From Sapria himalayana (taxonomy: Eukaryota; Streptophyta; Magnoliopsida; Malpighiales; Rafflesiaceae), in assembly GCA_029783825.1 (NCBI GenBank), contig JAREIK010009602.1, forward strand, positions 36,202 to 100,201: a DNA stretch of 64,000 nt, in the 5' to 3' direction. Numbering within the stretch: the first letter of the stretch is position 1; each line of letters starts with the position of its first letter. A program made the translations under genes and the position numbers. Shown here one piece after another: positions 26,838 through 38,159 of this stretch. The notes beneath the pieces are model-generated. The model saw nothing but the letters and a program-made list of their open reading frames with translations, did not search any database and was not told the origin of the DNA.

Positions 26838-26930
26838 ATCTATCTTTCTATCTTTCTATCTTTCTATCTTTCTATCTTTCTATCTTTCTATCTTTCTATC
26901 TTTCTATCTTTCTATCTTTCTATCTTTCTA
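26838..26930 (+). repeat. Homogeneous TATCTTTC octamer array
   Basis: About eleven near-perfect copies of the 8-bp unit TATCTTTC, far more uniform than the surrounding array, pointing to recent slippage of a double tetranucleotide. Confidence 0.9.
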
Positions 26931-27930
26931 AATTTTTATCTATCAGTCAATCAATCTATATATCTATCTATCTATTTGTCTATCAATCTGTCTATCCAAC
27001 TATATATTTTTATCTCTCTATGTTTGTATGTTCTTGTATGTGTCTATTTATCTATTTATTTGTCTATCTATCTATATGTTTATTTGGTTGTCTAACTGTC
27101 TGTCAATTCATCTATCTATCTGTCTGTCTATCGGTCTACATATTATTCTACCTATCTGACTATCTATTTGTATGTTATCTGTCTATATGTCTATCTAGCT
27201 ATTTATCGGTTTGGCTATCTATCTATCCATCTATTTGTCTCTCTATTTGTTTATTTATCTATCAATGATCTACATATCTATTTATCTATATATTTATCGG
27301 TATATCTATCTATCTGTATGTATATCTATCTGACTATCTATCTATCTGTCTATATATCTATTAATCTATCTGTCTATCAATCTATCCATTAATTTGTCTA
27401 CTAATCTATATATTAATCTGGCTATTAATCTATCTATCAATCAATCACTCAATATATATTTTCAATCTCATTATCAATCTGTCCATCTATCTATCTATAT
27501 ATTTTTCTATTTATCTATCTATCTATATATCTGTCTGTCTATCTGTCTCTTTATTTGTCTATCTATATGTCTGTCTATATGTCAAACTATATTTTTATTT
27601 ATCTATCTATCTGTATGGCTTTTTATCTAGCTTTCTATCTTTCTGTCTATTTGTTGTCTTTCTATTATACCAAGTATCTATTTATATGTCTATCTATTTG
27701 TCTGTATATCTATCTATCTATCTATATGTCTACCTGCCTATCTATCTATGTGACAATCTGTCTATTTACCTATTTATATATCTATGTGGGTATCTATATT
27801 TCTATCAATCTATCATTATGTCTATCTATATATTTATCTATTTATCTAACAATCTATCGGTTTATCTATCTATCTATCTATTTATCTAGATGTCTATCTA
27901 TCAATTTATTTGTCTATCTATTTATTTATC

Positions 27931-27974
<44 letters not shown>

Positions 27975-29053
27975 CTATTTATCTAACTATCTATCAATCG
28001 ATATATCTATCTATTAGTCAATTTATCTATCTATCTATCTATATGTCTATTTATTTATCTTTATATATATATTTAGTTGTATATTTTTTTGTCTATCAAT
28101 CTTTCTATCTGTCTATCTATCTATCTAATTTTTATATATCTATCTAATTTTTATATATATATCTATCTATCTATTTGTATATCTATATGGATATCTATCT
28201 ATTTATCTCTTAATTTATCTGTCTATATATAAGTCTATATCTATCTATTTATCTATTAATTTATTAGTTTATATATAAGTCTATATCTCTTTATTTATCT
28301 ATATGTCCATCAATCAATCAATCTAATCATCTATTTAAAAATATATCTATTTGTTTATTTATCTATTTGTCTGTTGATCCATCTATCTATCTGTCTATAT
28401 ATCAACCTATCTATTTGTCTATCTATATGTCTATCTATCTTTAAATAAAAAAGTGTATTATTCATTGATCAATCTGACTACCTATTTGTCTATATATATA
28501 TATATATATATATCTATCTATCTATCTATCTATATCTATCTATTAGTCTATCTATTTTTCGGTCTATCTATATTTATATATATTTATCTATCTATCTTTC
28601 TTTATATATATCAATGTATCTACATGTATATATAACTATCTATCTATCTATTTATCTATTTGTCTATATATTTGTATATCTACTTGTCAATATATATATA
28701 TTTATCTATCTGTCTTTCTATGTATCTATATGTTTAACTATATATATATCTTTATGTCTAGCTATCTGTCTATATATATATCTTTCTATCTATCTATATT
28801 ACTCTCTATATGACAATATATCTATCTACTTATCATTCAATTATCTGTCAATATTTTGGTCTATCTATTTATATATCTATCTATCTTTCTATATATCTAT
28901 TTATCTGTCTAACTATCTATCAATATATTTTTCTTTCTTTCTATCTATTTGTCTATCTGTATATTCGTCTATCTATCTAAATATTATCTATATGTTTATC
29001 TATCTCTCTATCTATCTGTCTATCTATCTATATATCTTTCTTAATATATGTCA

Positions 29054-29117
<64 letters not shown>

Positions 29118-29258
29118 CTGTATGTTTATCTATCTCTCTATCTGTATGTCTATCTATCTATCTAAATATCTATTTGTCTATCTATCTATGTATCTATCTT
29201 TCTATCTATCAATCTGTCTATCTTTCTATATTTCTATCTATTTGTATATTAATCAATC

Positions 29259-29530
29259 TATATGGGCTTTTTCAATCACTAAAATAGAATAACGACGGAT
29301 TAACAATAGAAATTATCCCAAGCTATAGTGCTCATCACAAAATACAAGTGAGAAAAACCCCTAGCAAATATTTTAATAATAGAAATTTCCTAGCTAATTA
29401 TAAATTTTCCCTTGCTAATTTTAATCGTAATTAAGAAAAGTAATTAATATTTTTTGATTGAAATTGTATAGCAAATTCTCTAGCTAAATTAGCTGGGAAA
29501 ATTCCCTTTCAATTTTCATTCCAAAGCTAT
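29259..29530 (-). repeat. 3' subterminal repeats of element 2, terminus missing
   Basis: Aligns with the 3' arm of element 1 (16120-16504, complement): ATGGGC, then CACTAAAATAG for CGCTAAATGGGATATAG, then CGACGGATTAACAATAG for TGGATTAACGATGG. Homology begins at about 29259, so the outermost 45 bp are absent. Confidence 0.75.
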
Positions 29531-29789
29531 TTTCACAATTTTATTTTTTTACCAAAAATTTGATTCCATATTTTTAAATTTTTATAATAAATTGAATAAA
29601 AACATATATTATATGCCATTATTTATAATTAAAAAATGAAAAATTAGTTAATAAATTAATTTGATACAATAAATACATAATTAAAACAAAAACATAACAT
29701 AGGTATATAATCATTTTAAACTAAATCATCACCCTCATTATTAGCTGATGCATTTGTACTAGGCTCTCCTTTTTTGATACTCTGCTAAA

Positions 29790-30295
29790 ACTCTGTGTGC
29801 TATCTATCTTATCAAGGCTGCTATTGTTACTCCATATAGGTCATCTTCTATTGCATTGTATTCTTCATTTCTTTCATCTCATCATTCACTTGTTTCATTT
29901 CTTACATAGACATCTATTCAAAATTAAACAATACGAAGGATGGCAACTTATTAATTTAACAAAATTTATATATATGACCATCACTTATATAGCATTTACC
30001 AATATGCACGGTGAATACTGATTCGGAGATTTATCAAGTTTTCTGACACATATATAGCCTTTACCAATCATTGTGCAAAATTTAATCCATAAAACAAATA
30101 TTGAATTTCCAACATACTCTTTTAAAACATGGAAGAAATAAAATCATTACCTAGTAGCTATTGGAATCATCAACTTGAAAGAATCCACTAACAGATTGTT
30201 GACCACTACTAGAGCCATATGGCACGTTGTGAGAATGAAGCTTGTATTCCATCTTCTCCTGTATCAGCTTCAGAAATGACCTGTACATAATATGG
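29790..30295 (-). pseudogene. Coiled-coil tail of the CACTA accessory gene, element 2 remnant
   Basis: On the - strand the region 29900-29800 gives pieces equivalent to NDEMKEMKNTMQ followed by a stop and KMTYME, which match EINDEMKEIKNVMLQQMSYME of elements 1 and 3. An upstream piece (30290-30165, - strand) reads FLKLIQEKMEYKLHSHN and then SSSGQQSVSGFFQ up to a stop; it may be an upstream exon of the same gene, but I cannot assign it. Frame breaks and the absence of the conserved HTGGS-type domain make this a remnant. It lies just inside the 3' arm, whereas in element 1 the equivalent gene precedes the triplet units, another sign that element 2 is rearranged. Confidence 0.6.
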
Positions 30296-30617
30296 ACGAC
30301 GAAATCAACATTACTCAGATGAAAATCTTTCAGTTTATTAAACTTGCACGATACTAGAATTGAACATCATATTTGAAACTCATGATGCATTTTAGTTTTG
30401 AATAATAAGGATCAGAAAACACATAAAAAATCTGATGTATATAAAATATTGAGCTTATGAAATATTTTGGCGTTTAGTCCGACAAAGTTTCACATAAATG
30501 TTTCCATCAATTACGTATATCTATATGAATTTTCTTGCAAGGCAGGTGGATTCTATGTTTTGAACCTCAATTCCTTGTGAACAATTGATTGACATTAATG
30601 TAAAGGATGGTTGATCG

Positions 30618-30900
30618 ATGTCTAAGTTTAGATACAGAGAAAATGAAAATATCAAAAAGAGTCTTGGGCTGCAACAGCATAAGCAGTATGACAGTGTCAA
30701 AGCCTTGAGAAATGGTCATCTCATGAAAATGGCAGATCATGATCATGATGGCTTGCACATTAAAGGTTTAGTGATCAATTTCATTCACTATTCATGGTTG
30801 TCTTTGTTTAGGCTTCCATCGTTCTTGGTTGATTTTAACAGCCTAATCATAAAGGCAACGCATACAAGTGGATGAGGTGTACCTTTCTACACCATTTGAG
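30618..30900 (+). pseudogene. TOP2: Captured DNA topoisomerase II (TOP2) fragment
   Basis: The frame matches the central TOPRIM part of eukaryotic type IIA topoisomerase. It runs from NIKKSLGLQQHKQYDSVK through the metal-binding DHDHDG motif (30735-30752; the family has DQDHDGSHIKG) to HIKGLVINFIHYSW, PSFLVDF and IKATH. About 75 residues align without gaps. An AG acceptor-like site is at 30636-30637. After TGA at 30873 the frame goes on with a VPFYTI-like piece, equivalent to the FYSLPE/FYTIPE segment of the family, and then decays. The full enzyme has about 1,400-1,500 residues, so this is one exon-sized piece. It is antisense to the surrounding element 2, as expected for a gene fragment captured by, or inserted into, a CACTA transposon. 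No catalytic function is expected. Confidence 0.85.
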
Positions 30901-32410
30901 TTTATCACATAATACTTTGGCCAACTGAGGAGGATGTTCATCATGCACAACATAATGAAAAAAAGAATTGCATTAGCTGCAAAAAAAAATGCTATCGTCT
31001 CTTCTACTTAATCTCTTCATCAAACAAAAATAAAGCAATAGCCCCAAATATTATAACCTAAAAATGCAAGAAAAATATGGATGCTTTCCATAATAAATAC
31101 AAACTATGATGCATAGGTGCAAGTGGAATTACAGTTATCAAGAGGGCAACGGCACTGACGGACTAAGAAGGGATTCAGTAGCATAAACAGGGTAATGGTG
31201 TCATTAATAGTGGTGGCACAAAAAATAATAGCTAACACTGGGGCATTAGATGTTATTTTCTGCCGACTCTATGATGGGCCCAAACAACATATTCAAATCC
31301 TTCCAGTTATGCAAACGATAAGTCTACCCAAAAAGGACTCATATTTTAACTAAGAAAACTAAAAAGAAGAAGCATTCTTCATGCAAATTTTTGCCTAGTC
31401 ATATTCATTATCACCAAAACCTAAATAACCCCACCAAATGTGATATGCAAACCCCAACTTAAAAAATATGAAATAAATTACAACATGATTTATGCTACAC
31501 GCCAGTTATGCATAAATAAGCAACAAAAAAATACCTCTTGTTCACTCAATGGCTTGCATTGCATCAACTAGTTAATCTACTCATCTATGTTTCCTTTTTC
31601 ACTTGAATGGAATCAATCAGAGCTCATCTTCTTTCACACCTTACTTCTGGCTTTGATATAATGTTGTGTTTAAAATATTTTTATAAATGTTACATATATA
31701 TAAATATATTTATATGTAACACTTTTATAAATATTATATAGTATACATATCAAATTTATATAAAAATTATAAATATTATATATTTAAAGAAAAATATATA
31801 TGTTATATATATGTTTAAAAATAGGTATAAACATTTTATATGTTATATAAATGTTATATAAAAAATACATAAATGGATAGAGTTATGTAAATATTGTATA
31901 AATATTTATAAACATTTATACATATTTATAAAAATTTATATAACATTATATTTTATATAAACATATCAATTTTATATATAATGTTATATGTTTATATATA
32001 TTAAAGCATAGAAATTTATATATAATGTCATATGATTATATAAAAGTATAAATTCTATTATATGATGTTATCTATTTATAATATATTTGGAGACAATCAA
32101 AACAGAACCCATATATTTAAACCACTTTAATTTGATCTCTCATTCTTCTATGAGAGATCAAATTTAATAGAGTATATCTAGTCGTATTACTATTGATGTA
32201 TTACAATAAAATATAATCCATCAAAAAATAAAAATATAATTATCATAAAAAAACATCATTAAAATAAAATCATGATATAATATATATAAATCATATAAAT
32301 TTAATTTTCTAAATAATGTGATTCATAAATTCATGATATGACTTAAAAAATAATCTAAATTAGGCTTCAAATTTATGCAAATGCTTTAAAATCAAAATAT
32401 AATTGCAACT
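30901..32410. other. No gene recognised; unassigned interior of element 2
   Basis: Mixed-composition DNA (30901-31660), perhaps intron or flank from the captured TOP2 locus. It is followed by an AT-rich stretch (31660-32060) in which ATATTTATAAA and TATATGTTATATA recur. No open frame of note. Confidence 0.4.
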
Positions 32411-32411
32411 A

Positions 32412-32575
32412 ATAAAGGCATGGTGGTTCGATTGGTAGGGTTTTGAATTCACAACTACTTGAAGATTACAAGTTCAATCCTAATTCCTAATTAGCTATCA
32501 ATAACATCATTTGGTTGGTCAAGAATTCATTCCTCTTGTTGTTTGGGTAGATTGCCTTGAGTCAGATACTACCCA
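32412..32575 (+). mobile_element. SINE-like tRNA-derived sequence
   Basis: Contains a pol III A-box-like TGGTTCGATTGG (32424-32435) and, 34 bp later, a B-box-like AAGTTCAATCC (32470-32480). The spacing and order fit plant tRNA-derived SINEs, whose consensus boxes resemble TGGCTCAGTTGG and GGTTCGAATCC. A non-tRNA body of about 90 bp follows and ends in a CA-rich microsatellite, comparable with a simple-repeat SINE tail. I found no convincing flanking duplication, and both boxes deviate from consensus, so it is probably an old inactive copy. Confidence 0.5.
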
Positions 32576-32615
32576 ATTACACACACACACGCACGCGCGC
32601 GCGCATATCTATATA

Positions 32616-32662
<47 letters not shown>

Positions 32663-32676
32663 GTCTATATAAATAC

Positions 32677-32716
<40 letters not shown>

Positions 32717-32760
32717 TTCTATACATACATATATATGTCTATATACAAATATATATGTCT

Positions 32761-32795
<35 letters not shown>

Positions 32796-32822
32796 CATAC
32801 ATATATATCTATATATATCTAT

Positions 32823-32880
<58 letters not shown>

Positions 32881-32985
32881 ATTTATATCTATAACTATAT
32901 CTATATCTATATACCTATAATACATACATACACATACATTCATACAAACATACATATATATCTATCTATATACATTCATATAATC
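32576..32985 (+). repeat. Compound CA / TA / CATA microsatellite
   Basis: CA runs (32579-32652, 32759-32782), CATA runs and long TA runs (32688-32716, 32836-32878). The apparent 161-codon frame of His-Thr and Ile-Tyr repeats is an artefact. Confidence 0.93.
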
Positions 32986-33331
32986 TATTTTAATGTCAAT
33001 TCAATTAAAGTAATCAATGTTGATAACTATAATAAAAAATGACAATTAATCAATCAGTTGAGCTTGGTTTGTGTAAACATGTATTTGTACTCAATGCACA
33101 AGGTTCTTGGCTAACATAAGGTTAGAGAAAGGTATATAAATATATATCTCAACAAATCTTACCATTGATATATCAAAGAGGTCATATCTGATTGTCTTGA
33201 ACTTGAGGCTTATTACTATTGAGTAAATAAATGTATCATCACATCAAAACATAATTTATTTTAATTTTAATTTAGGCAAAGTAGTCAATATTGATGGACT
33301 ATCATCATAAATGGCATTAAATCCATCAGTT

Positions 33332-33445
33332 GAGCTTAAATATAAAGAAGAGTACAACCGTGTGTGTATTTTGAGGAGAGATGTGAAGGAAAGGTACATG
33401 GAGAATGTTCTCCAGCTCCCTAAATACAAGTTAAGAACTTCATGA
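33332..33445 (+). other. Possible captured exon, unrecognised
   Basis: An open stretch of 37 codons with complex, non-repetitive composition, including EEYNRVCILRRDVKERYMEN and ending TGA. It is preceded by an AG (ATCAG) that could be a splice acceptor. Its residue composition looks protein-like against the AT-rich background, but I cannot name a family. It has no start codon of its own. It may be part of the same captured host segment as the TOP2 fragment. Confidence 0.25.
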
Positions 33446-33639
33446 GACCTACCATATGAATAAAATTTGGAATCATCTTTTCTAGAAAAAGTAGATTGTA
33501 TTTAAAAAAATAATACTACCTAAGAGTAAATTCTCCAGGCTGCTTCCAGCTGGGACATCTCCTCATCAAATACATAAATAGTTTCTAAACTTCAGGTGCA
33601 TTGGCAAACTACATGAACCTTCAAAACAAAAAGTAGCAA

Positions 33640-33858
33640 TCAACTTAGGTTAGAAAAATAATTGGCGGGTCTTGTTTGTAATCTTTTGAGAGTTACTTTG
33701 GTAAAGCAAGTTTCATGATCATGGCATTGAACTGCTTTGATCTTGATTGAAGAGCCTGCAAGACCTGTCAGTGATTCTATGACTTTTAGCTGACTCACAA
33801 ATGACTTTAAGAGTCCAGTACCAAGCTTCTCTATCTTCCAATTGCTCGTGATGAACAA
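33640..33858 (-). other. Unrecognised 72-codon open frame in element 2
   Basis: The frame has a balanced composition (TGLLKSFVSQLKVIESLTGL, CHDHET) unlike the low-complexity frames around it. No domain is recognised, no homologous frame is seen in the other CACTA copies, and no promoter or splice context is evident. It may be another captured host exon or chance. Confidence 0.25.
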
Positions 33859-33907
33859 AGAACACTTACAATGAACAAAAAATCAATTAACATATACATA
33901 CATATAT

Positions 33908-33911
33908 AGCT

Positions 33912-33944
<33 letters not shown>

Positions 33945-33957
33945 GACAGAAAGATTA
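33908..33957 (+). repeat. Short GA microsatellite
   Basis: GA repeats with a few interruptions. The adjacent 33960-34550 is AT-rich and holds only weak Lys/Asn-rich frames that I do not support as genes. Confidence 0.85.
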
Positions 33958-34559
33958 TATATGCACATGTAGAAAATATTACATCATTATAGATAAAAAT
34001 TCTGACCATGATGATTTAGGTGATAGTTGGAGCACAACATATTCTATGGGTGCATTTGCATTCATATTCCCCAATTGTATGTACTTCCTCTTAATTCAAT
34101 ATGTTTCTTTATATTCATCTATAAGTATAGAAAATAAGAATATTAAGCTTGCGGTGCATGTCCAAGAAAAAGCAAAAATAAACAAAATGAAAATAGATAA
34201 TCAAATCAAAATTTTAATATTACGGTGCAAGTATAAAACAACATGCATAGAATCATGGGTCCAACCGAGATTAAGAAAAAAATAGTTGAATTTGTAGAAT
34301 TTAATTCCAAATTAGAAACAAAAGTCAATAAAAAATATAATAGTGATCAGCTTAGAAATAAAAGAAGACGCAGATCTGATACCATCAACACTAAATCCAA
34401 TTCTAAGATCCAAATCAAAGAAGATGAGTTTTTAAGAAATGTTCATATTCTTCTAACATAAACTCGAATGAAAGTAAAATAAAAAAATTCATTATTAACT
34501 TATTATAACACAATATTTTAAATAACTTAAACAAAAAAAAACATAAAATAGATTACATC

Positions 34560-35510
34560 TTATTAATCAATGTATCCACCAACTTTGCACAAAGTAAAAT
34601 CTATCAATGTATCGTCGTTGCTTTCTCTACCTCTACTCCTCTAATCACCAACTTTCCGCTATGAAAATGTTGTCCAATCATGGTGCATCATGTTTGTTGA
34701 AATATGTCTTCACTTATACAAGCTTTGTATGGGAAACAATGTGGTACCATATCTGTATGGAATTTAAACTACCAAATCAAATCAAAATAAATAAATAAAA
34801 AACTATGTTTGATAAATATATATTGCTGCAGTAAATATATACATATATACTAGCATTTCATTCATACATATATTACTATAGTATATGTACATATAAACTA
34901 CAGTATAATGCGTACATATATACTAAGTACATATATATATACTCAGTATATATGTACATAAAATACAATAGTATTATATGTAAGTATATGCCGACTATAT
35001 ACGTACGTATACACCGCATTTGTTGCCGTTGTAGCTGCTCCCACTACCACTGCCACTCTTGCCACTATCGCTACTGCTACCAACTATAGCTGCCGATGCC
35101 ACTATCGGATGCCACTGTTGCTGCTAACACTGCCACGGTCGGTGCTGCCACTACTGCTACCACAGCAACCGGTGCTGCCACTACCGCACCTATCGCCATC
35201 GTGGCAGCCGCTGATCCCGCGGCTGCCGCAGCTACTGTAGCCGCTGCTATGGCCAATGACGTTGCCTCTGCCACTAATGCCGGTGCTGCCACTGCTACTG
35301 TCACCACTACTGCCTCTACCACCACCACCGCCATCACTACTACTGCCGCTACTACCATCGATGCCATCACTGCCACTGCTGCCGCTACTGAAAATAGGCT
35401 TTTACTTACATATAATAGGCTAAAACTCTATCCAAAATATTTAGAGACACAAAACATATTCACAGATATATACAAACAAATATTATAGACATTAAAAAAC
35501 ATAAATTAAA
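34560..35510 (-). repeat. Triplet-array unit of element 2
   Basis: Reverse-orientation homologue of units 2 and 3 of element 1. It carries the right flank (ACAAGCTTTGTATGGGAAAC near 34718, complement of the element 1 flank), the palindromic spacer (34830-35020), the triplet array (35022-35390) and the left flank (AATAGGCTAAAACTCTATCC near 35411). There is a single copy here, against three in element 1. Confidence 0.88.
35022..35390 (-). repeat. GC-rich triplet array of element 2 (about 370 bp)
   Basis: GCC/GCT/ACT/ACC triplets on the + strand, meaning the G-rich strand is again the element's sense strand. The Ala/Thr-rich frames on both strands are artefacts of stop-free triplets. Confidence 0.88.
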
Positions 35511-35774
35511 TTTTATTTCTTATAGCTTCAATAAAAATCCAAAAGATGTCCAGCAATTATGTTTATAGATAAAGAGAGTGCAAAAATAAAATGTTTTTAG
35601 AATAATAAAGATAAGATAAGCTAGCCCTCTTTTTGATAAAACTTATATCTATAAATATGAGACTCATGCATTGGAAGGACCATGGTAATGTCTTAATACT
35701 TTGAATAGAAAAGCAAAGAACAAAACCAGAATTAAAAAGTTGAAACCTGCAAAAAATATAATAATTATCTGCTA

Positions 35775-35777
35775 CAC
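35775..35777. other. Internal deletion junction of element 2 (3-bp microhomology CAC)
   Basis: To the left the sequence matches element 3 up to 59306 (TTTGCTACAC); to the right it matches element 3 from 62947 (CACCATGTCATCTATTTTG). CAC is shared by both sides. Relative to element 3, 3,643 bp are missing, covering the TNPD C-terminus and the accessory gene. Confidence 0.85.
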
Positions 35778-37832
35778 CATGTCATCTATTTTGATTGTGG
35801 TTGCAGTTAGCTATTTTAAAAACAAACTCAGTTCTATAAGGACCTTCCAAATACTTAGTGGAAGTAATCCATGGAATGCAATTGGTATTAATCTCTGCAT
35901 AAATACATGACAGTCATGACTTTTCATTCTAAATAACTTAAGATTCTTCATATCAACGCATCTACCCATATTTGACACATATCCATCAGGGAATTTCAAA
36001 TTTTTAATTCATTCACACAATATATGTCTTGCCTTCTTATCAAGTGTGTAGTAAGCTTTAGAACATTTTTCTGTTTCCTCATTCAGTTTCAATTGAGGAT
36101 GCCAACAGTAATCATTCAGCTATTGTCTTGATTTTAATGTGTCTTTTGTTTTTCCATCTTCATTAAGGATAGTGTTGAAAACAATGTCAAAAAAAAATTT
36201 TCAATATGCATTACATCTGTGTTATGATGAATTAAATTGGACTTCCAATAGGTTAAGTCCCAAAATATGCTAAATTTTCTCCAGCCAAATAATTTTCCTA
36301 TTAGTCTATTACTTCTAGTAGCATCATTTTAATTTACCTTCTTCAAACCCAAAATATGAATTTTGTAATAATATCATCTCTTGAACGTAGTGATGGTGCA
36401 ACTGGCATCACAATTTATTTTTTCGAAATGCAATTTTATTTCTTCGAAATGGATGATTCGTAGGTAGAAACTTACGATGGTTATCAAACCATGATTGTTT
36501 ACCACTAAATTTGAGGGTAAATGCATCGGAATTTGTTAGGCAATATGGGCATGTGAATCGCCCTATAGTACTCCAGCCAGACAACATTGAATATGCAGGA
36601 AAATCACTTATCGTCCACATAAGGGCTGCCCGCATAATGAAATTTTGCTTCTTTGAGATATCATATGTATTCATGCTAACATCCCATAAATGATTTAACT
36701 ATGCAATAAGAGGTGGTAAAAAACATCAAGCATGTCTTTCGGATTTTTTAGCCCTAGAACCAATATTGACAAAATCATATATTACTCATTCAAACACAAC
36801 CACGATGGCAAGTTATAAGGTGTCACTATCACTGACCATGTTGAATACTATTGTCCATATTGAAAAAAATCGCTGAAATCCATCAGGGTAAAGACCTAAT
36901 CTTATATTTTGACTTTATGCGGCAAAATCTTGATGTATATAATTAAAATCCTTTCAAGCAGGTGAATCTGATGGATGACGCATTACCCCTTCTTCAACCT
37001 CATGCTCGGAATGCCACCTCATATCATTTGTTGTAGCATTTGATGCATATAGTATCTATAATCGAGGAATTAATGAAAAATAATATATCTTCTTAAAGAC
37101 AACCTTCAATTTTTGTAATGTATCTACAACAAAAATTGCCTTCCTAAACCAAGAATGGTCAAAAAACTTACAGCTAATTAAATCACTATCACCGCCCCAA
37201 TATAACATGCATCCATTTAAACAATAATCAATTTTTTTCACTAGGATACCAATTCCTCGAAGTAACTTCTTAGTGGTGTAAAAGTTGTTAATGATCAAAT
37301 TATTATCCGGAACAATCTCTTTCATCAGTTTTGTAACCTCATCAAATAATTTTTCAAACATATGATTTTTTGACTTAATGCTCATTAGTAGAGCCACAAG
37401 TGACATTTGCAAATATGTTTTACAACCAGGCCACAACTTTATCTGTAGCTTTAAGCATTTCATAAAATTTGTGAACTTCAGGATTAGGTGGTTCATCCAT
37501 GTAATCCATATTGAAGTCAGCACCAACAGCTTCCATGATCATTCTATGGTTGTGTTTGATGATTCTTCACCACAAGAAAATGATTTAATACCCTCATTTT
37601 GGTCAATATTCAGAGCCATTGTACTTTCTCCATGATAAATCCAAACAAAATAATTTGGCATAGAGCCATATTTAGCCAATTTATATCTTATAGTGTTTGC
37701 ATCACGAAAAGGGATATTCTGACACTTGCGATGATTACATGGACACTTAATTTTTTCTCCTTCCATCAATCGTGATTGACTACATGCAAAATTGATGAAA
37801 GTTTCAAGCCTAGTCAAAAAATAGTTATTCAA
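35778..37832 (-). pseudogene. TNPD-type CACTA transposase, truncated and broken (element 2)
   Basis: Catalytic transposase of the En/Spm superfamily, here decayed. In order on the - strand: a Transpos_assoc-like N-terminal domain (37832-37539) with CPCNHRKCQN and WIYHGES; a TNPD linker (37526-37056) with YTTKKLLRGIGILVKKIDYC and a short Cys motif; the tnp2 core (36674-36408) with TYDISKKQNF, MRAALMWTISDFPAYSMLSG and CPYCLTNSDAFTLKFSGK; a damaged WDLTYWKSNLIHHN-type segment near 36230; and a DUF4218-like start (35999-35811) with GYVSNMGRCVDMK and MKSHDCHVFMQRLIPIA. Intact family members have about 700-1,100 residues. Stops and frameshifts separate the pieces and the C-terminus is lost at the deletion junction 35775. 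No active enzyme is expected. Confidence 0.88.
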
Positions 37833-38159
37833 AATTCATGAATAACACTTTTGTACATCCACTAATGATCTGAGCTCATTTTGACCTTTAATTTACAAAA
37901 AATAATGCCCAATCATTATTATAAATAAAACATTCGATTACTTTAAAATATACAAATAATTAAATAAAATTACTAATAGTTGAATATTTAAAATTTAAAT
38001 ATAGTGAAAATCGAGGCAATGTGTTTGTAGAATCTACATTAATAAATAATGTAATTTTTAGCACGATAAAGATTATAAGATATCATAGTTATACTAGATA
38101 AAAGGTGCAAAGTATGATAATGCACAAGAAAAGAATGCAAAAAAAAGACATTTAACGTT

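Larger units (their letters stand above)
21002..29258 (+). repeat. GATA/TATC satellite, block 3
   Basis: About 8.3 kb of TATC-type repeat with TA runs (21553-21614, 24418-24450, 26522-26577, 27935-27970, 29056-29112) and an ATAA run (21530-21552). It ends abruptly inside the 3' arm of element 2. No genes; the long frames are artefacts of the repeat. Confidence 0.96.

Noticed and set aside
29277..29290. CACTAAAATAG as the 3' terminal repeat of element 2
   Set aside because: It aligns with internal CGCTAAATG subterminal sequence of element 1. Homology continues outward to 29259 and there is no matching target duplication.
499..29292. Dozens of long + strand frames encoding Ser-Ile-Tyr-Leu-rich membrane-like proteins
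   Set aside because: They follow directly from translation of the TATC repeat, occur in overlapping frames and have no start context, domain or conservation beyond the repeat.
30618..30875. A functional small topoisomerase-like gene
   Set aside because: It covers only about 75 residues of a very large enzyme, is followed by in-frame stops and lies antisense in a decayed transposon.
32412..32490. A functional tRNA gene
   Set aside because: Only box-like motifs are present. The cloverleaf cannot be formed convincingly and both boxes deviate, so a SINE-like remnant is the better reading.
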